DNA of 36,829 nucleotides from an uncultured Patescibacteria group bacterium (GCA_937929825.1 CALFUV010000005.1:1-36829), one strand, 5' to 3'; positions 24,633-32,818 are shown, counted from the stretch's first letter. The notes: generated by a model from the sequence alone, not told the origin. Program-made: numbers and translations.

Positions 24633-24946
24633 ATGAAACTACCTCAAAATTATATAGCTCGTTCGCTCTTACACGCTCTGGGTGTTATGGCCTACACTGC
24701 CCTCGCCAGCACTATACTAAATAGCGGCGAAAGTTTGTTCGGCGACAAGCCAACTATTTGGGGCCCATAGCATTTCTGATGTTCTTTGTACTCTCAGCTA
24801 CCATCACAGCTCTCTTAGCGCTTGGTAAACCAGTAACATTATTTATTGAGGGGCAAAAGAAAGAGGCCGTCACTTTTTTAACTGTCACGGTAGCTTGGTT
24901 GGCTATTCTAACGAGTCTGATTTTTTTAACTCGATTACTTATTTAA
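24633..24946 (+). pseudogene. Three-helix small membrane protein split by a frameshift
   Basis: An ATG at 24633 opens 45 codons ending at TAG 24768-24770; a second frame starts within it (TTG 24758) and runs to 24946. Joined by a -1 shift at the TTTGGGG run (24757-24763), the two give one protein of about 105 residues with three hydrophobic helices: LLHALGVMAYTALASTIL, PIAFLMFFVLSATITALLA and TFLTVTVAWLAILTSLIFL. Adding one G to the GGGG run would restore the frame. It could be a real mutation, a sequencing error or, less likely, programmed shifting; two overlapping small genes are the alternative. It lies just upstream of the DUF4015 gene. Confidence 0.55.
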
Positions 24947-24962
24947 TCCACCAAAAATTTCT

Positions 24963-25994
24963 GTGTCGTTTTTATCTGTAATCACCTTACTGGCAGCTTT
25001 GCTAAATCAACACATTACTCCACTTCCGCCCCCTGAACCACGCGAACTGCCCCGCTTTATGCCTCAAGAGGTTAAAGCGATTTATATTACCTCACAAACT
25101 GCCAAACGTACGGACCGTATGGTAGAACTACGGCAACTTATTAAAGATACGGAACTTAATGCTGTGGTTATAAATACCAAAGAACCTTTTGGTGCAAGAA
25201 TGGATGAAGACTTGGGTAAATTGGTAGCTGAATTACACGATGAGGGTGTGTGGGTGATTGCTCGGCATGTTGCTTTTCAAGATGATGATCTGGCTACCCG
25301 GCAACCGGAATATTCATTAAAAAGAATTAACGGTACTAATTGGAAAGATAGAGGCGGACATGGTTGGGTGGATCCTGCTAATCCTGATGTTTGGCAATAT
25401 AACTTATCTTTAGCACAAGAGGCCTTACGTCTAGGTTTTGATGAAATAAACTTAGATTACATCCGCTTCCCTACTGACGGCGATTTACAAAATATTATTT
25501 ATCCAACTTGGGATAAAATTAAACCACGCGAAGAAGTCTTGCGTGATTTTTTGCGCTGGTTCAGGCAAAACTTGCGTACCTATTTTCCTCACGTCATTGT
25601 TTCTATAGATGTTTACGGAGAAGTTTTTTTACGTGATTTTGCCGGTAATACCGGGCAACGAATTTCTATATTAGCGCCAGAAGTAGATGTAATTGCGCCT
25701 ATGGTATATCCATCACACTACCGCACAGGTAATTTTGGTTATACTAATCCAGCAGCTGAACCATACGGCGTGGTCAGGGGTACTCTGGAAAAGGGTCGAA
25801 CATTATTGACAGATACTCCATCAATAATTATTCGTCCTTGGTTGCAAGATTTTCATTTGGGAGCTAAGTATACGCCCGCTATGGTGCGGGCCCAAATTCA
25901 GGCTACCCAAGATGCCGAATACTTTAATGGTTGGATGTTGTGGAATTCAAAAAATATTTACTCTGTCCAAGCTTTAGAAAAAATTAAGCCATAA
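24963..25994 (+). CDS. DUF4015 putative glycoside hydrolase, exported
   Basis: The 343-residue protein starts at GTG 24963 with a hydrophobic signal-like segment (3-15). The body is a TIM-barrel of the DUF4015 putative glycosyl hydrolase type. Features include VKAIYITSQTAKR, AVVINTKEPFG, VWVIARHVAFQDDDLA, WVDPANPDVW and the barrel-strand motif FDEINLDYIRFPTDGD (around D165), where catalytic acids are expected. It is inferred to act outside the membrane on a polysaccharide, substrate unknown. It starts 16 nt after the three-helix membrane gene, so the two may be co-transcribed. Confidence 0.85.
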   Translation: MSFLSVITLLAALLNQHITPLPPPEPRELPRFMPQEVKAIYITSQTAKRTDRMVELRQLIKDTELNAVVINTKEPFGARMDEDLGKLVAELHDEGVWVIARHVAFQDDDLATRQPEYSLKRINGTNWKDRGGHGWVDPANPDVWQYNLSLAQEALRLGFDEINLDYIRFPTDGDLQNIIYPTWDKIKPREEVLRDFLRWFRQNLRTYFPHVIVSIDVYGEVFLRDFAGNTGQRISILAPEVDVIAPMVYPSHYRTGNFGYTNPAAEPYGVVRGTLEKGRTLLTDTPSIIIRPWLQDFHLGAKYTPAMVRAQIQATQDAEYFNGWMLWNSKNIYSVQALEKIKP

Positions 25995-25998
25995 TTTA

Positions 25999-26007
25999 TG
26001 GTATAAT
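25999..26007 (+). promoter_or_regulatory. Extended -10 element before the 137-aa gene
   Basis: TG-G-TATAAT (25999-26007) lies 29 nt before the ATG at 26037, just after the DUF4015 stop codon. No good -35 is present, as is usual for extended -10 promoters. Confidence 0.45.
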
Positions 26008-26036
26008 TTAATAGCTTATAATTATTATCTAATTTT

Positions 26037-26450
26037 ATGCCAAAAGAAAAATGGCCTGAGCCAGAAGAAGATAATTTATTAATTGATGATGAAAAATACT
26101 CTGAGGATTGGCCCTCAAATGAACCCCCTAATACCGGAGATATAGCCACAGCTCATTTCAATAATGAAAACGGAGAAAAAACATTAATTATTAAACGTCA
26201 ACCAAAAGATAAAGAATTATTTAATAAAGAAAAGTTGATTGAATTTTATGATGAGCAATTAAATTTACCGAAGAATTTTAATGAACCCGCTAAACAAGGC
26301 TTGTCGGAAAAATATTTAAAAGGCCATCAATTGCCCAAATCACAAATAATCAAATGGAATACTCCCCACAAAGAAAGCATTAAAGATGAGAAAGCTAAAC
26401 GCCACGAAGAAAAAAGAAGAGGTAGAAAAGCGATAGGTAAAAGAATATAA
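26037..26450 (+). CDS. Unassigned charged protein, 137 residues
   Basis: The protein is very rich in Lys, Glu, Asp, Asn and Pro, with an acidic N-terminal half and a basic C-terminus (KAKRHEEKRRGRKAIGKRI). It is likely largely disordered and cytoplasmic. There are no Cys residues, no membrane segment and no domain I recognise. The basic tail could bind nucleic acid, but that is only a composition-based guess. It is 26 nt upstream of the thioredoxin-like gene. Confidence 0.6.
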   Translation: MPKEKWPEPEEDNLLIDDEKYSEDWPSNEPPNTGDIATAHFNNENGEKTLIIKRQPKDKELFNKEKLIEFYDEQLNLPKNFNEPAKQGLSEKYLKGHQLPKSQIIKWNTPHKESIKDEKAKRHEEKRRGRKAIGKRI

Positions 26451-26476
26451 TTTGCCTCTGTTATTGATTATTAACT

Positions 26477-26830
26477 ATGCCTTATTTTTCTACACCTAAT
26501 GAAGGTATAGAACTATTATATACCCGCGATTGTCAGGTTTGGCCACAAGCAATGGCAAATCTAAAAACAGCACTAGCCGCCATGGGCATAAATGAAGAAC
26601 CTAAACTTGTGACTATAGATACTTTGGATCAGGCTATAATTTACAATTTTTTTGCTTCGCCTACTATTCATATTGATGGGGTGGATATTGATCCTCATGC
26701 TCGACGTATTAGTAAAAGAGGGTTAGGAACTGGTAGACCTTATTTTGAAAATAAACATAGTTCAGATGTCCCATCAGTTAATCTTATAAAAAGGGCACTT
26801 CAGGAGCTATACTATATTAATGAAAAATAA
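26477..26830 (+). CDS. Thioredoxin-fold protein with a single active-site Cys
   Basis: The 117-residue protein begins with a beta-strand and loop (IELLYTRDCQVWPQAMANL) where thioredoxin-like proteins carry C-x-x-C; here only C19 is present and the second position is Trp (C-x-x-W). A later strand with the cis-Pro type motif FASPTIHIDGVDIDP fits the fold and resembles thiol proteins near mercury or arsenic genes. Without a second Cys, disulfide exchange by the normal mechanism is unlikely; a monothiol role is possible. No metal-resistance genes are near. Confidence 0.6.
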   Translation: MPYFSTPNEGIELLYTRDCQVWPQAMANLKTALAAMGINEEPKLVTIDTLDQAIIYNFFASPTIHIDGVDIDPHARRISKRGLGTGRPYFENKHSSDVPSVNLIKRALQELYYINEK

Positions 26831-26908
26831 AAAAGCAAAATTTATAAATAACCATCAGGCCAAAATTTAATAATATCTTAAATTTTTCATTGATCAAAGT
26901 ATTTTTCT

Positions 26909-26937
26909 TTGACAGACAGCTCGCTGGGTTTTAATCT
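26909..26937 (+). promoter_or_regulatory. Promoter of pilT, predicting a leaderless mRNA
   Basis: A perfect TTGACA (26909-26914), a 17-nt spacer and TAATCT (26932-26937) lie only 8 nt before the ATG at 26946. Transcription would start 1-2 nt before the start codon. Confidence 0.6.
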
Positions 26938-26945
26938 TAAAATAT

Positions 26946-27983
26946 ATGACCATAGATTCACTCTTTTCAACTGCCACAGAAAAAGGCGCTTCAGACCTCC
27001 ATCTGGCTGTAGGATTACCACCCATCATTCGCCTGCACGGCGAGCTTAAAACTTTGGATGAACCAATTTTAAATGCCAAAAAAATGGAGGAGGTTGTTTT
27101 GGGTTTGTTACAACCGGCACAAAGAGATAGATTTGAAAAAGAAAAAGAAATGGATATTTCGTATGAGCTTAAAAATGGCACTCGTTTTCGTATCAACTTA
27201 CATTATGAAAAGGATAATATCGGTTTAGTGGCACGCATTATTCCCACGACTATTCCCAATCTTGAAGATATTGGTATGCCGGAAGTGGTATATAATCTTA
27301 CCCGCATGGATTATGGCTTGGTACTAGTTACCGGCCCTACTGGCTGCGGCAAATCAACTACTTTGGCAGCTATGATTAAACTAATTAATTCCGAACGAGC
27401 GCTAAACATTATAACTTTGGAGGATCCGGTAGAATTTATATTTAAACCCGAAAAAAGTATTATCAAACAACGCCAACTAGGCACTGATATGCTAAGTTTT
27501 GCCGAAGGATTAAAACACACCCTCAGACAAGATCCCAATGTTATTATGGTCGGTGAAATGCGTGACCTAGAAACAATCGCCACTACTTTAACATTAGCTG
27601 AAACGGGCCACTTGGTTCTTGCTACTCTACACACTTCTAACGCCGCCCAAACTATTGATCGTATTATAGATGTTTTTCCGCCGCATCAACAAACACAGGT
27701 TCGTCTGCAATTATCTTTTTCTTTAAAAGCAGTAATTTCACAACGCCTTTTACCTAAAGAAAACGGCGGGAGGATTGCTGCCCGGGAAATACTATTAAAC
27801 AATCCGGCAGTGGCTAACCTGATAAGGGAAAATAAAATTGCCCAAATTAAATCAGTTATTCAAACTGGCGCTGAAGATGGCATGATCACTATGGATCAGC
27901 ATATTAAACATCTGTTACAAGATAAGATGATTAGCAAAGAGACTGCTTTAGCGCATGTTTCCTCCCCCGAGATATTAAGATAA
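26946..27983 (+). CDS. pilT: Type IV pilus retraction ATPase
   Basis: PilT is a hexameric cytoplasmic ATPase that powers pilus retraction and twitching. The 345-residue protein has the N-terminal PAS-like domain with ASDLHL, Walker A GPTGCGKS (130-137), the Asp box around EDPVEF, Walker B region VGEMRDLETI and the His box GHLVLATLHT. The AIRNLIRE-type C-terminal motif appears as AVANLIRENKIAQI. No pilin or assembly gene of the type IVa system lies in this window, so its partners are elsewhere. It is monocistronic, with its own promoter and terminator. Confidence 0.95.
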   Translation: MTIDSLFSTATEKGASDLHLAVGLPPIIRLHGELKTLDEPILNAKKMEEVVLGLLQPAQRDRFEKEKEMDISYELKNGTRFRINLHYEKDNIGLVARIIPTTIPNLEDIGMPEVVYNLTRMDYGLVLVTGPTGCGKSTTLAAMIKLINSERALNIITLEDPVEFIFKPEKSIIKQRQLGTDMLSFAEGLKHTLRQDPNVIMVGEMRDLETIATTLTLAETGHLVLATLHTSNAAQTIDRIIDVFPPHQQTQVRLQLSFSLKAVISQRLLPKENGGRIAAREILLNNPAVANLIRENKIAQIKSVIQTGAEDGMITMDQHIKHLLQDKMISKETALAHVSSPEILR

Positions 27984-27988
27984 AAACT

Positions 27989-28019
27989 AAAACACCCCGC
28001 TTAAAAAGCGGGGTGTTTT
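27989..28019. terminator. Bidirectional terminator between pilT and the tRNA operon
   Basis: A 12-bp perfect stem AAAACACCCCGC/GCGGGGTGTTTT (27989-28000 with 28008-28019) with a 7-nt loop has T runs on both strands. It serves pilT on the plus strand and the tRNA operon on the minus strand. Confidence 0.85.
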
Positions 28020-28027
28020 ATTAATTC

Positions 28028-28102
28028 TGGAGCGGGTAGGGGGAGTCGAACCCCCGTCATCAGTTTGGAAAACTGAGATAATAACCGTTATACGATACCC
28101 GC
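28028..28102 (-). tRNA. tRNA-Gly (TCC), CCA encoded
   Basis: Acceptor 28096-28102 pairs with 28032-28038; anticodon loop TTTCCAA gives TCC. Discriminator T and encoded CCA are present. Its first base overlaps the last base of the stop codon of the 57-aa ORF. Confidence 0.94.
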
Positions 28103-28275
28103 TAATCTTTTTTAAAACTCCAATTTATTATTGTTTGTTGTTTATCAAACAAATCCTGCTTAAGTAATATATTAAAATCTTTACCTGTTCTTAAACTTTC
28201 ACTATAAAGCCACATACCATACCCCAAAAACAATACTAACAAAAAAATTATAACTGCTAATAAATGCTTTCCCAT
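28102..28275 (-). CDS. Small single-helix membrane protein inside the tRNA operon, 57 residues
   Basis: Between tRNA-Phe and tRNA-Gly on the same strand an ATG (28275) opens 57 codons to TAG at 28102-28104. The product has a basic start, one transmembrane helix (about 5-20, LLAVIIFLLVLFLGYGMWLY) and a charged C-terminal tail (GKDFNILLKQDLFDKQQTIINWSFKKD). Its composition is that of a real membrane protein. The stop codon touches the first base of tRNA-Gly, so tRNA processing would cut at the end of the reading frame. No family is recognised. Confidence 0.55.
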   Translation of the reverse strand: MGKHLLAVIIFLLVLFLGYGMWLYSESLRTGKDFNILLKQDLFDKQQTIINWSFKKD

Positions 28276-28296
28276 ATATTTAAGTGATCATCAAGG

Positions 28297-28368
28297 TGCC
28301 GCGGGTCAGAATCGAACTGACGACGCCAGCCTCTTCAGGGCTGCGCTCTACCACTGAGCTACCGCGGC
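28297..28368 (-). tRNA. tRNA-Phe (GAA), CCA not encoded
   Basis: Acceptor GCCGCGG/CCGCGGC, anticodon loop CTGAAGA giving GAA, T-loop TTCGATT and discriminator A are all visible. The next bases read CCT, not CCA, so a CCA-adding enzyme is required. Confidence 0.94.
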
Positions 28369-28418
28369 ACGCTGCCGATCACATAATTATTATAATTTTT
28401 ATTATATTATAAAAAAGC

Positions 28419-28495
28419 TGGTCGGGGTACTGGGACTTGAACCCAGGACCTCCTGCTCCCAAAGCAGGCGCGCTAGCCAACTGCGCTATACCCCG
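28419..28495 (-). tRNA. tRNA-Pro (TGG), CCA encoded
   Basis: Acceptor CGGGGTA pairs with TACCCCG; the anticodon loop TTTGGGA gives TGG. Discriminator A is followed by an encoded CCA. Confidence 0.95.
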
Positions 28496-28499
28496 AGTT

Positions 28500-28575
28500 T
28501 GGTGGGTCGTACAGGACTCGAACCTGTAACCAACTGCTTAAGAGGCAGCTGCTCTACCACTTGAGCTAACGACCC
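28500..28575 (-). tRNA. tRNA-Lys (CTT), CCA encoded
   Basis: Acceptor GGGTCGT pairs with ACGACCC; the anticodon loop CTCTTAA gives CTT. Discriminator A and CCA are encoded. It is 4 nt from tRNA-Pro. Confidence 0.94.
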
Positions 28576-28607
28576 TTTTAAATAATTTAAAATAATTTAC
28601 GAATCCT

Positions 28608-28679
28608 TGCCCCCGGAGGGATTCGAACCCCCAATAGCTGGTCCGAAGCCAGCCGTGATATCCATTTCACCACAGGGGC
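28608..28679 (-). tRNA. tRNA-Arg (TCG), CCA not encoded
   Basis: Acceptor GCCCCTG pairs with CGGGGGC; anticodon stem GCTGG/CCAGC with loop CTTCGGA gives TCG. The bases after discriminator A are AGG, so CCA is added post-transcriptionally. It is first in the tRNA operon. Confidence 0.94.
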
Positions 28680-28715
28680 ATAAATTAAAGAACTTATTTA
28701 ACTAAGAGCTAGCCC

Positions 28716-28744
28716 ACGATAACATAAAATATAATTGTCTTCAA
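28716..28744 (-). promoter_or_regulatory. Promoter of the tRNA operon
   Basis: On the minus strand TTGAAG (28744-28739), a 17-nt spacer and TATCGT (28721-28716) lie about 35 nt upstream of tRNA-Arg(TCG). Confidence 0.45.
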
Positions 28745-28778
28745 GCCTAACTAGCCTCGTTAGTATATACTAAATGTT

Positions 28779-29093
28779 ATGGTATCCGGTTTTTACAAAT
28801 CTGTTTATGATAAAGTTAAAGAGATCCCTTTTGGTAAAGTAGCAACATACGGACAAATTGCAACACTTTTAGGTAGGCCGAAAAGTGCCAAATTGGTAGG
28901 CTGGGCCCTAAGTTCTTTACCGTTTGGTGTGCCATGGCACAGGGTTGTAAACCGACAGGGTATGATCTCTATAGAAAATTTGCGTGCCAGCAAGGATTTA
29001 CAAGCAAAAATTTTAAAAAGCGAGGGTATAAAAGTTATTTTTAAACAGGGTAACTACTGGGTGGATTTAAAAAAGTATCTTTGGCAAAATTAA
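28779..29093 (+). CDS. Alkyltransferase-like protein (ATL)
   Basis: The 104-residue protein is the DNA-binding domain of the MGMT family: FGKVATYGQIATLLGRPKSA includes the recognition helix region. The active-site motif PCHRV of O6-alkylguanine-DNA alkyltransferases reads PWHRV here (W53 in place of Cys), the hallmark of ATL proteins. ATLs bind O6-alkylguanine without repairing it and hand the lesion to nucleotide excision repair. The next gene starts 6 nt after its stop. Confidence 0.92.
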   Translation: MVSGFYKSVYDKVKEIPFGKVATYGQIATLLGRPKSAKLVGWALSSLPFGVPWHRVVNRQGMISIENLRASKDLQAKILKSEGIKVIFKQGNYWVDLKKYLWQN

Positions 29094-29098
29094 TAAAT

Positions 29099-30505
29099 AT
29101 GTTAACCAAGCTGGGAATTAATACTATTATTCAACTATTTGGTAAATTACTGGCAACCTTAACGGGTTTAATAATAGTAGCTTTAATGACGCGAGATTTG
29201 GGGCCTGTTGGTTTTGGTTATTACACTACTGTTATAGCTTTTCTACAAACTTTTGCCATCTTGGTTGATTTTGGCTTAACTATGACGGCTGGAAGAAGTT
29301 TGGGTAATCAACACATTCCACCAGCTACTCTTTTGGGAAATATATTAAGTTTTCGCACCGTTACATCGGCTATTACTTTCTCATTAGCCCCCTTAATTGC
29401 CTTAATTTTACCTTATCCAAATATTGTTAAAGTTGGTATAGCTTTTACTAGTATAGCTTTTTTTCTAGCCAGTCTTACACAAAGTTTTCAAGCGGTTTTT
29501 CAAGCTGCTCTTAAGAGTAGCTATTTAGTATTAGCAGATTTTTGGGGCCGGTTAATATTGCTTGTTGGCACCATAATTGTAGCTCAAATGAGCTTAGGGT
29601 TGATTGCCTATTTATTTATTTACAATCTAGCCAGCTTAATAATTACTCTTAGCACCCTAATATATGCCCAAAAAATTATGCCATTTCGTTGGGAGCTTGA
29701 TTTGGCTATCTGGCGAAAGATTTGGTTGGTAACATGGCCGCTAACCATCACTATAATCCTTAACTTAATTTATCTTAAAGCTGACACACTCATACTGGCT
29801 GCTACTTGGCCGGCAGAGTATGTAGGACAATACGGTGTAGCTTACAAAGTTTTAGAAGTACTTCTGGCTATACCAGCTATAATTGGTGGACTAGTTTTAC
29901 CCTTAGCCGCCAAATACCACGCGCAAAAAGAAAACCAGAAATTAATCCAGCTTTTTCATGATTCTTTTGATACGCTGTTAGCAGCCGCCGCGGCTATAAT
30001 AATCGGCAGTTTTATTGTTGGTAAAGAAATTATTACTACCCTAGCCGGATATGAATTTATAACCGCCGCCAAACTTTTATTACCCCTAAGTTTAGCTGCT
30101 GCTTTTATATTTATTAGTTATGCGGTGGGTTATTTTATATTTGCTATTGGTAAACAAAAAGAAATTATTCCTTTATATGTCATCACAGCCACCACGGCAT
30201 TAATATTATTTTTTTTACTAATACCAAAATATTCTTATTGGGGAGCGGCTTGGGGTGCAGTAGCGTCTAATTTTATAATGGCTGGCGGCAGTATTTTTCT
30301 TTTAACACGCTGGGGATTAAGCCCTTCAGTTCATAAGTGGCCTAAAATAATAATGGCTACAACCGTTTTGGCGATTGGATTGATGGTACCAATATCTTTA
30401 ATATTCAAATTAGGATTAGGTTTAATATTATATCTTCTAACAATTTTTTATTTAAAATTAATTCCCATAAAAACGGCGGCGGCTGTTATTAAAGAACAGG
30501 CTTGA
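29099..30505 (+). CDS. Lipid-linked oligosaccharide flippase (Wzx/MATE-like polysaccharide transporter)
   Basis: The protein has about 468 residues and some 12-14 transmembrane helices, with an N-terminal motif typical of the polysaccharide-biosynthesis (RfbX/Wzx) family: IQLFGKLLATLTG, MTRDLGPVGFGYYTT and a conserved mid-region YLKADTLILAATWPAEYVGQYGVAYK. It is inferred to flip undecaprenyl-linked glycans across the membrane. I place the start at ATG 29099 (6 nt after the ATL stop); the frame extends to a TTG at 29081 inside the ATL gene. No glycosyltransferases are adjacent, though galU lies 3 kb downstream. Confidence 0.85.
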   Translation: MLTKLGINTIIQLFGKLLATLTGLIIVALMTRDLGPVGFGYYTTVIAFLQTFAILVDFGLTMTAGRSLGNQHIPPATLLGNILSFRTVTSAITFSLAPLIALILPYPNIVKVGIAFTSIAFFLASLTQSFQAVFQAALKSSYLVLADFWGRLILLVGTIIVAQMSLGLIAYLFIYNLASLIITLSTLIYAQKIMPFRWELDLAIWRKIWLVTWPLTITIILNLIYLKADTLILAATWPAEYVGQYGVAYKVLEVLLAIPAIIGGLVLPLAAKYHAQKENQKLIQLFHDSFDTLLAAAAAIIIGSFIVGKEIITTLAGYEFITAAKLLLPLSLAAAFIFISYAVGYFIFAIGKQKEIIPLYVITATTALILFFLLIPKYSYWGAAWGAVASNFIMAGGSIFLLTRWGLSPSVHKWPKIIMATTVLAIGLMVPISLIFKLGLGLILYLLTIFYLKLIPIKTAAAVIKEQA

Positions 30506-30530
30506 CGCTGAGGTATACTATATTTATACT
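30502..30530 (+). promoter_or_regulatory. Promoter of tRNA-Ser
   Basis: TTGACG (30502-30507), a 17-nt spacer and TATACT (30525-30530) overlap the flippase stop codon and lie about 60 nt upstream of tRNA-Ser. Confidence 0.5.
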
Positions 30531-30592
30531 GTAATAATTTCTTTTGTAAATTTACTTAATAAAACAAGTTTAAAATAATTTCACCTTATAGT

Positions 30593-30683
30593 GGTGGGGT
30601 GCCAGAGTGGTTGAATGGGCCGGTCTCGAAAACCGGTGTACCTTAAAAAGGTATCGCGAGTTCGAATCTCGCCCCCACCGCCA
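30593..30683 (+). tRNA. tRNA-Ser (CGA), CCA encoded
   Basis: Acceptor GGTGGGG pairs with CCCCACC; anticodon loop CTCGAAA gives CGA; a long variable arm (ACCTT/AAGGT) marks a class II tRNA. Discriminator G and encoded CCA follow. Confidence 0.95.
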
Positions 30684-30796
30684 TGTTATATAATAAAATT
30701 CTATTTTCAAATTATCTTATTTAATAAAATAATCCACAACCAAAACAGGATATATTTTTATTTACAACCTGTTAAAGCAATCTACTATAACTAGAT

Positions 30797-32806
30797 ATGT
30801 TTAAAAAGCTTGACAATATTCGTGGACAGATTTTTTTAACTAGCGCCATAATACTTTTTTTGGAACTGGCGCTTATCCGTTATTTACCAGCTAATATTTC
30901 CTACCTTGGTTATTATTCAAATTTTATCTTGCTGGCAAGCTTTATTGGTATGGGCACAGGAATGCTTTTGGCTAGAAAAAAATATAACTTGGAAAAAATT
31001 TTTTCTCTGCTCCTTTTAATAACAGTCATCATAGGCTCAATTTTGGCTATATCAATTTATCCAGATCCAACAGGGGAAATACACTTTACTAGTATTTTTC
31101 GTGGGCTGGTAATTCCCGAATTTTTACTTATCCCAGCCGTTTTTCTGCTTGTCGCAGCTACCTTTGTAACTATTTCCCAAAGACTAGGCCGCCTTTTTAC
31201 TCAACTGCCCCCACTGGTTGCTTACCGTTGGGATATTTGGGGCAGTCTAAGCGGCATTATTCTTTTTACCGCGATGTCTTTTCTTCAATTGGGACCAGTA
31301 ATATGGTTTAGCATAATATTGATATTTTTTTTGCTACTCAATAATAAAAACAGACACGTTTGGCTGGTTGATGTACCAATTTTTATCTTGATTCTAATCA
31401 TTGTCAGCATAGCTTCCATTAATACTTTTTGGTCGCCTTATCAAAAACTACAAATTACCCGCCTGTCTGAATCTGATGAATATGTACTTTCCGCCAACAA
31501 TGTCTTGGGGCATCAACGGCTACAATCTCACCAAAAAATGTTTGATATTTACCATTTACCATATGATCTCTTTGCTGAAAAATCAACTTACCAACACGCC
31601 TTGATAATTGGCGCTGGCACAGGCAATGATGTGGCTATGGCTTTATCTCGGGGTGTGAAAAAAATTACCGCCGTTGAGATTGATCCGACTATACTAGCGC
31701 TGGGAAAGGAATTCCATCCTGATAAACCATATGACGACCCACGTGTCGTAACCTATATCGACGATGCTCGTTCTTTTTTGCAACGGACCCAAGACACCTA
31801 TGACTTAATAATTTTTGCCTTGCCAGATTCTGTTTTATTAGCTTCTGGTCGCGGTAATATACGTCTGGAAAGTTTTCTTTTTACACAAGAAGCCTTTACT
31901 GCCGCCCGACAGCGATTGGCCGAAAACGGCTTGCTGGTGCTTTATAATTTTTACCGCCAACCATGGTTAGTGGATAAATTAGGCGGCATGCTAAATAAAG
32001 TTTTTAACCAAAAACCATATATATTAAGCTACGGACCTCCATATTACCTTGCTATTTTAATGGCTGGCGAAAAACTGCATGATTTATCATCTTTAGCTCC
32101 GCCTTCAATTACTTTAAAAAATCCGCCGCCGCCGGCTACAGATAATTGGCCCTTTCTTTATTTAAAAACACCACATTTGCCGTGGATATATATCTTAATG
32201 CTGGGAATAATCGGTTTCATTATATACTTATCAGTCTCTGTAGTTACAGGCGGATCGCTTTACCGACGCCTAAAACCAGTTTATTTCTTTTTAGGTTTAG
32301 CCTTTTTGCTTCTAGAAACCACTGCTTTAATTCGTTTTTCTCTACTTTTTGGAACAACTTGGCTGGTTAATTCTTTTGTGTTTTTTGCAATTCTTAGTTT
32401 AGTACTCTTGGCAATTATACTTGCTGAAAAAATATCCTATCGTTCTCTGCCTATTTGGTACGCCGGTCTGATTATGATGTTAATTTTGCAATTTTTTATA
32501 CCACTACAAAGTTTGTTATCGCTAGGCCCAATTATAAAATATTTGTCTGTTAGTCTTCTTACCTTACTGCCAGTATTTTTTGCTAATATTATCTTTTCCA
32601 TTACTTTCAAATCATCTAAAGATAATGATTATAATTTTGCTTCCAACATTTTAGGAGCAGGTGTGGGTGGAATGCTGGAATATACCGCTCTTTTATCTGG
32701 TTATCGTAATTTAATTATCGTAATATTAGCCTGTTATATTCTGGCTTTTATACTAGCAACAAAAATACGCCACCCTTCTCCTGATACTGGAAATGATGCG
32801 GTATGA
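30797..32806 (+). CDS. Membrane protein with embedded spermidine-synthase-like methyltransferase-fold domain
   Basis: The 669-residue protein has about six N-terminal transmembrane helices (11-210), a soluble Rossmann domain (about 215-410) and a second helical bundle (455-660). The soluble part has the SAM/decarboxy-SAM binding loop LIIGAGTGNDVAM (269-281), the acidic VEIDPTIL and a DDARSFL segment, as in spermidine synthase. The catalytic Asp region reads ALPDS (341-345) instead of the usual D-x-x-DP. Such 'fused MFS/spermidine synthase' proteins are common in bacteria, but polyamine synthesis is unproven for them. A TATAAC element 5 nt before the ATG again suggests a leaderless transcript. 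Confidence 0.8.
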   Translation: MFKKLDNIRGQIFLTSAIILFLELALIRYLPANISYLGYYSNFILLASFIGMGTGMLLARKKYNLEKIFSLLLLITVIIGSILAISIYPDPTGEIHFTSIFRGLVIPEFLLIPAVFLLVAATFVTISQRLGRLFTQLPPLVAYRWDIWGSLSGIILFTAMSFLQLGPVIWFSIILIFFLLLNNKNRHVWLVDVPIFILILIIVSIASINTFWSPYQKLQITRLSESDEYVLSANNVLGHQRLQSHQKMFDIYHLPYDLFAEKSTYQHALIIGAGTGNDVAMALSRGVKKITAVEIDPTILALGKEFHPDKPYDDPRVVTYIDDARSFLQRTQDTYDLIIFALPDSVLLASGRGNIRLESFLFTQEAFTAARQRLAENGLLVLYNFYRQPWLVDKLGGMLNKVFNQKPYILSYGPPYYLAILMAGEKLHDLSSLAPPSITLKNPPPPATDNWPFLYLKTPHLPWIYILMLGIIGFIIYLSVSVVTGGSLYRRLKPVYFFLGLAFLLLETTALIRFSLLFGTTWLVNSFVFFAILSLVLLAIILAEKISYRSLPIWYAGLIMMLILQFFIPLQSLLSLGPIIKYLSVSLLTLLPVFFANIIFSITFKSSKDNDYNFASNILGAGVGGMLEYTALLSGYRNLIIVILACYILAFILATKIRHPSPDTGNDAV

Positions 32807-32818
32807 TATTATTAATCT

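Noticed and set aside
24633-24770. Independent 45-codon gene
   Set aside because: Its last residues continue sensibly into the overlapping downstream frame after a one-base change, so one broken gene is more likely than two.
29081-29098. TTG start of the flippase at 29081
   Set aside because: It overlaps the ATL gene and the ATG at 29099 fits the family N-terminus.
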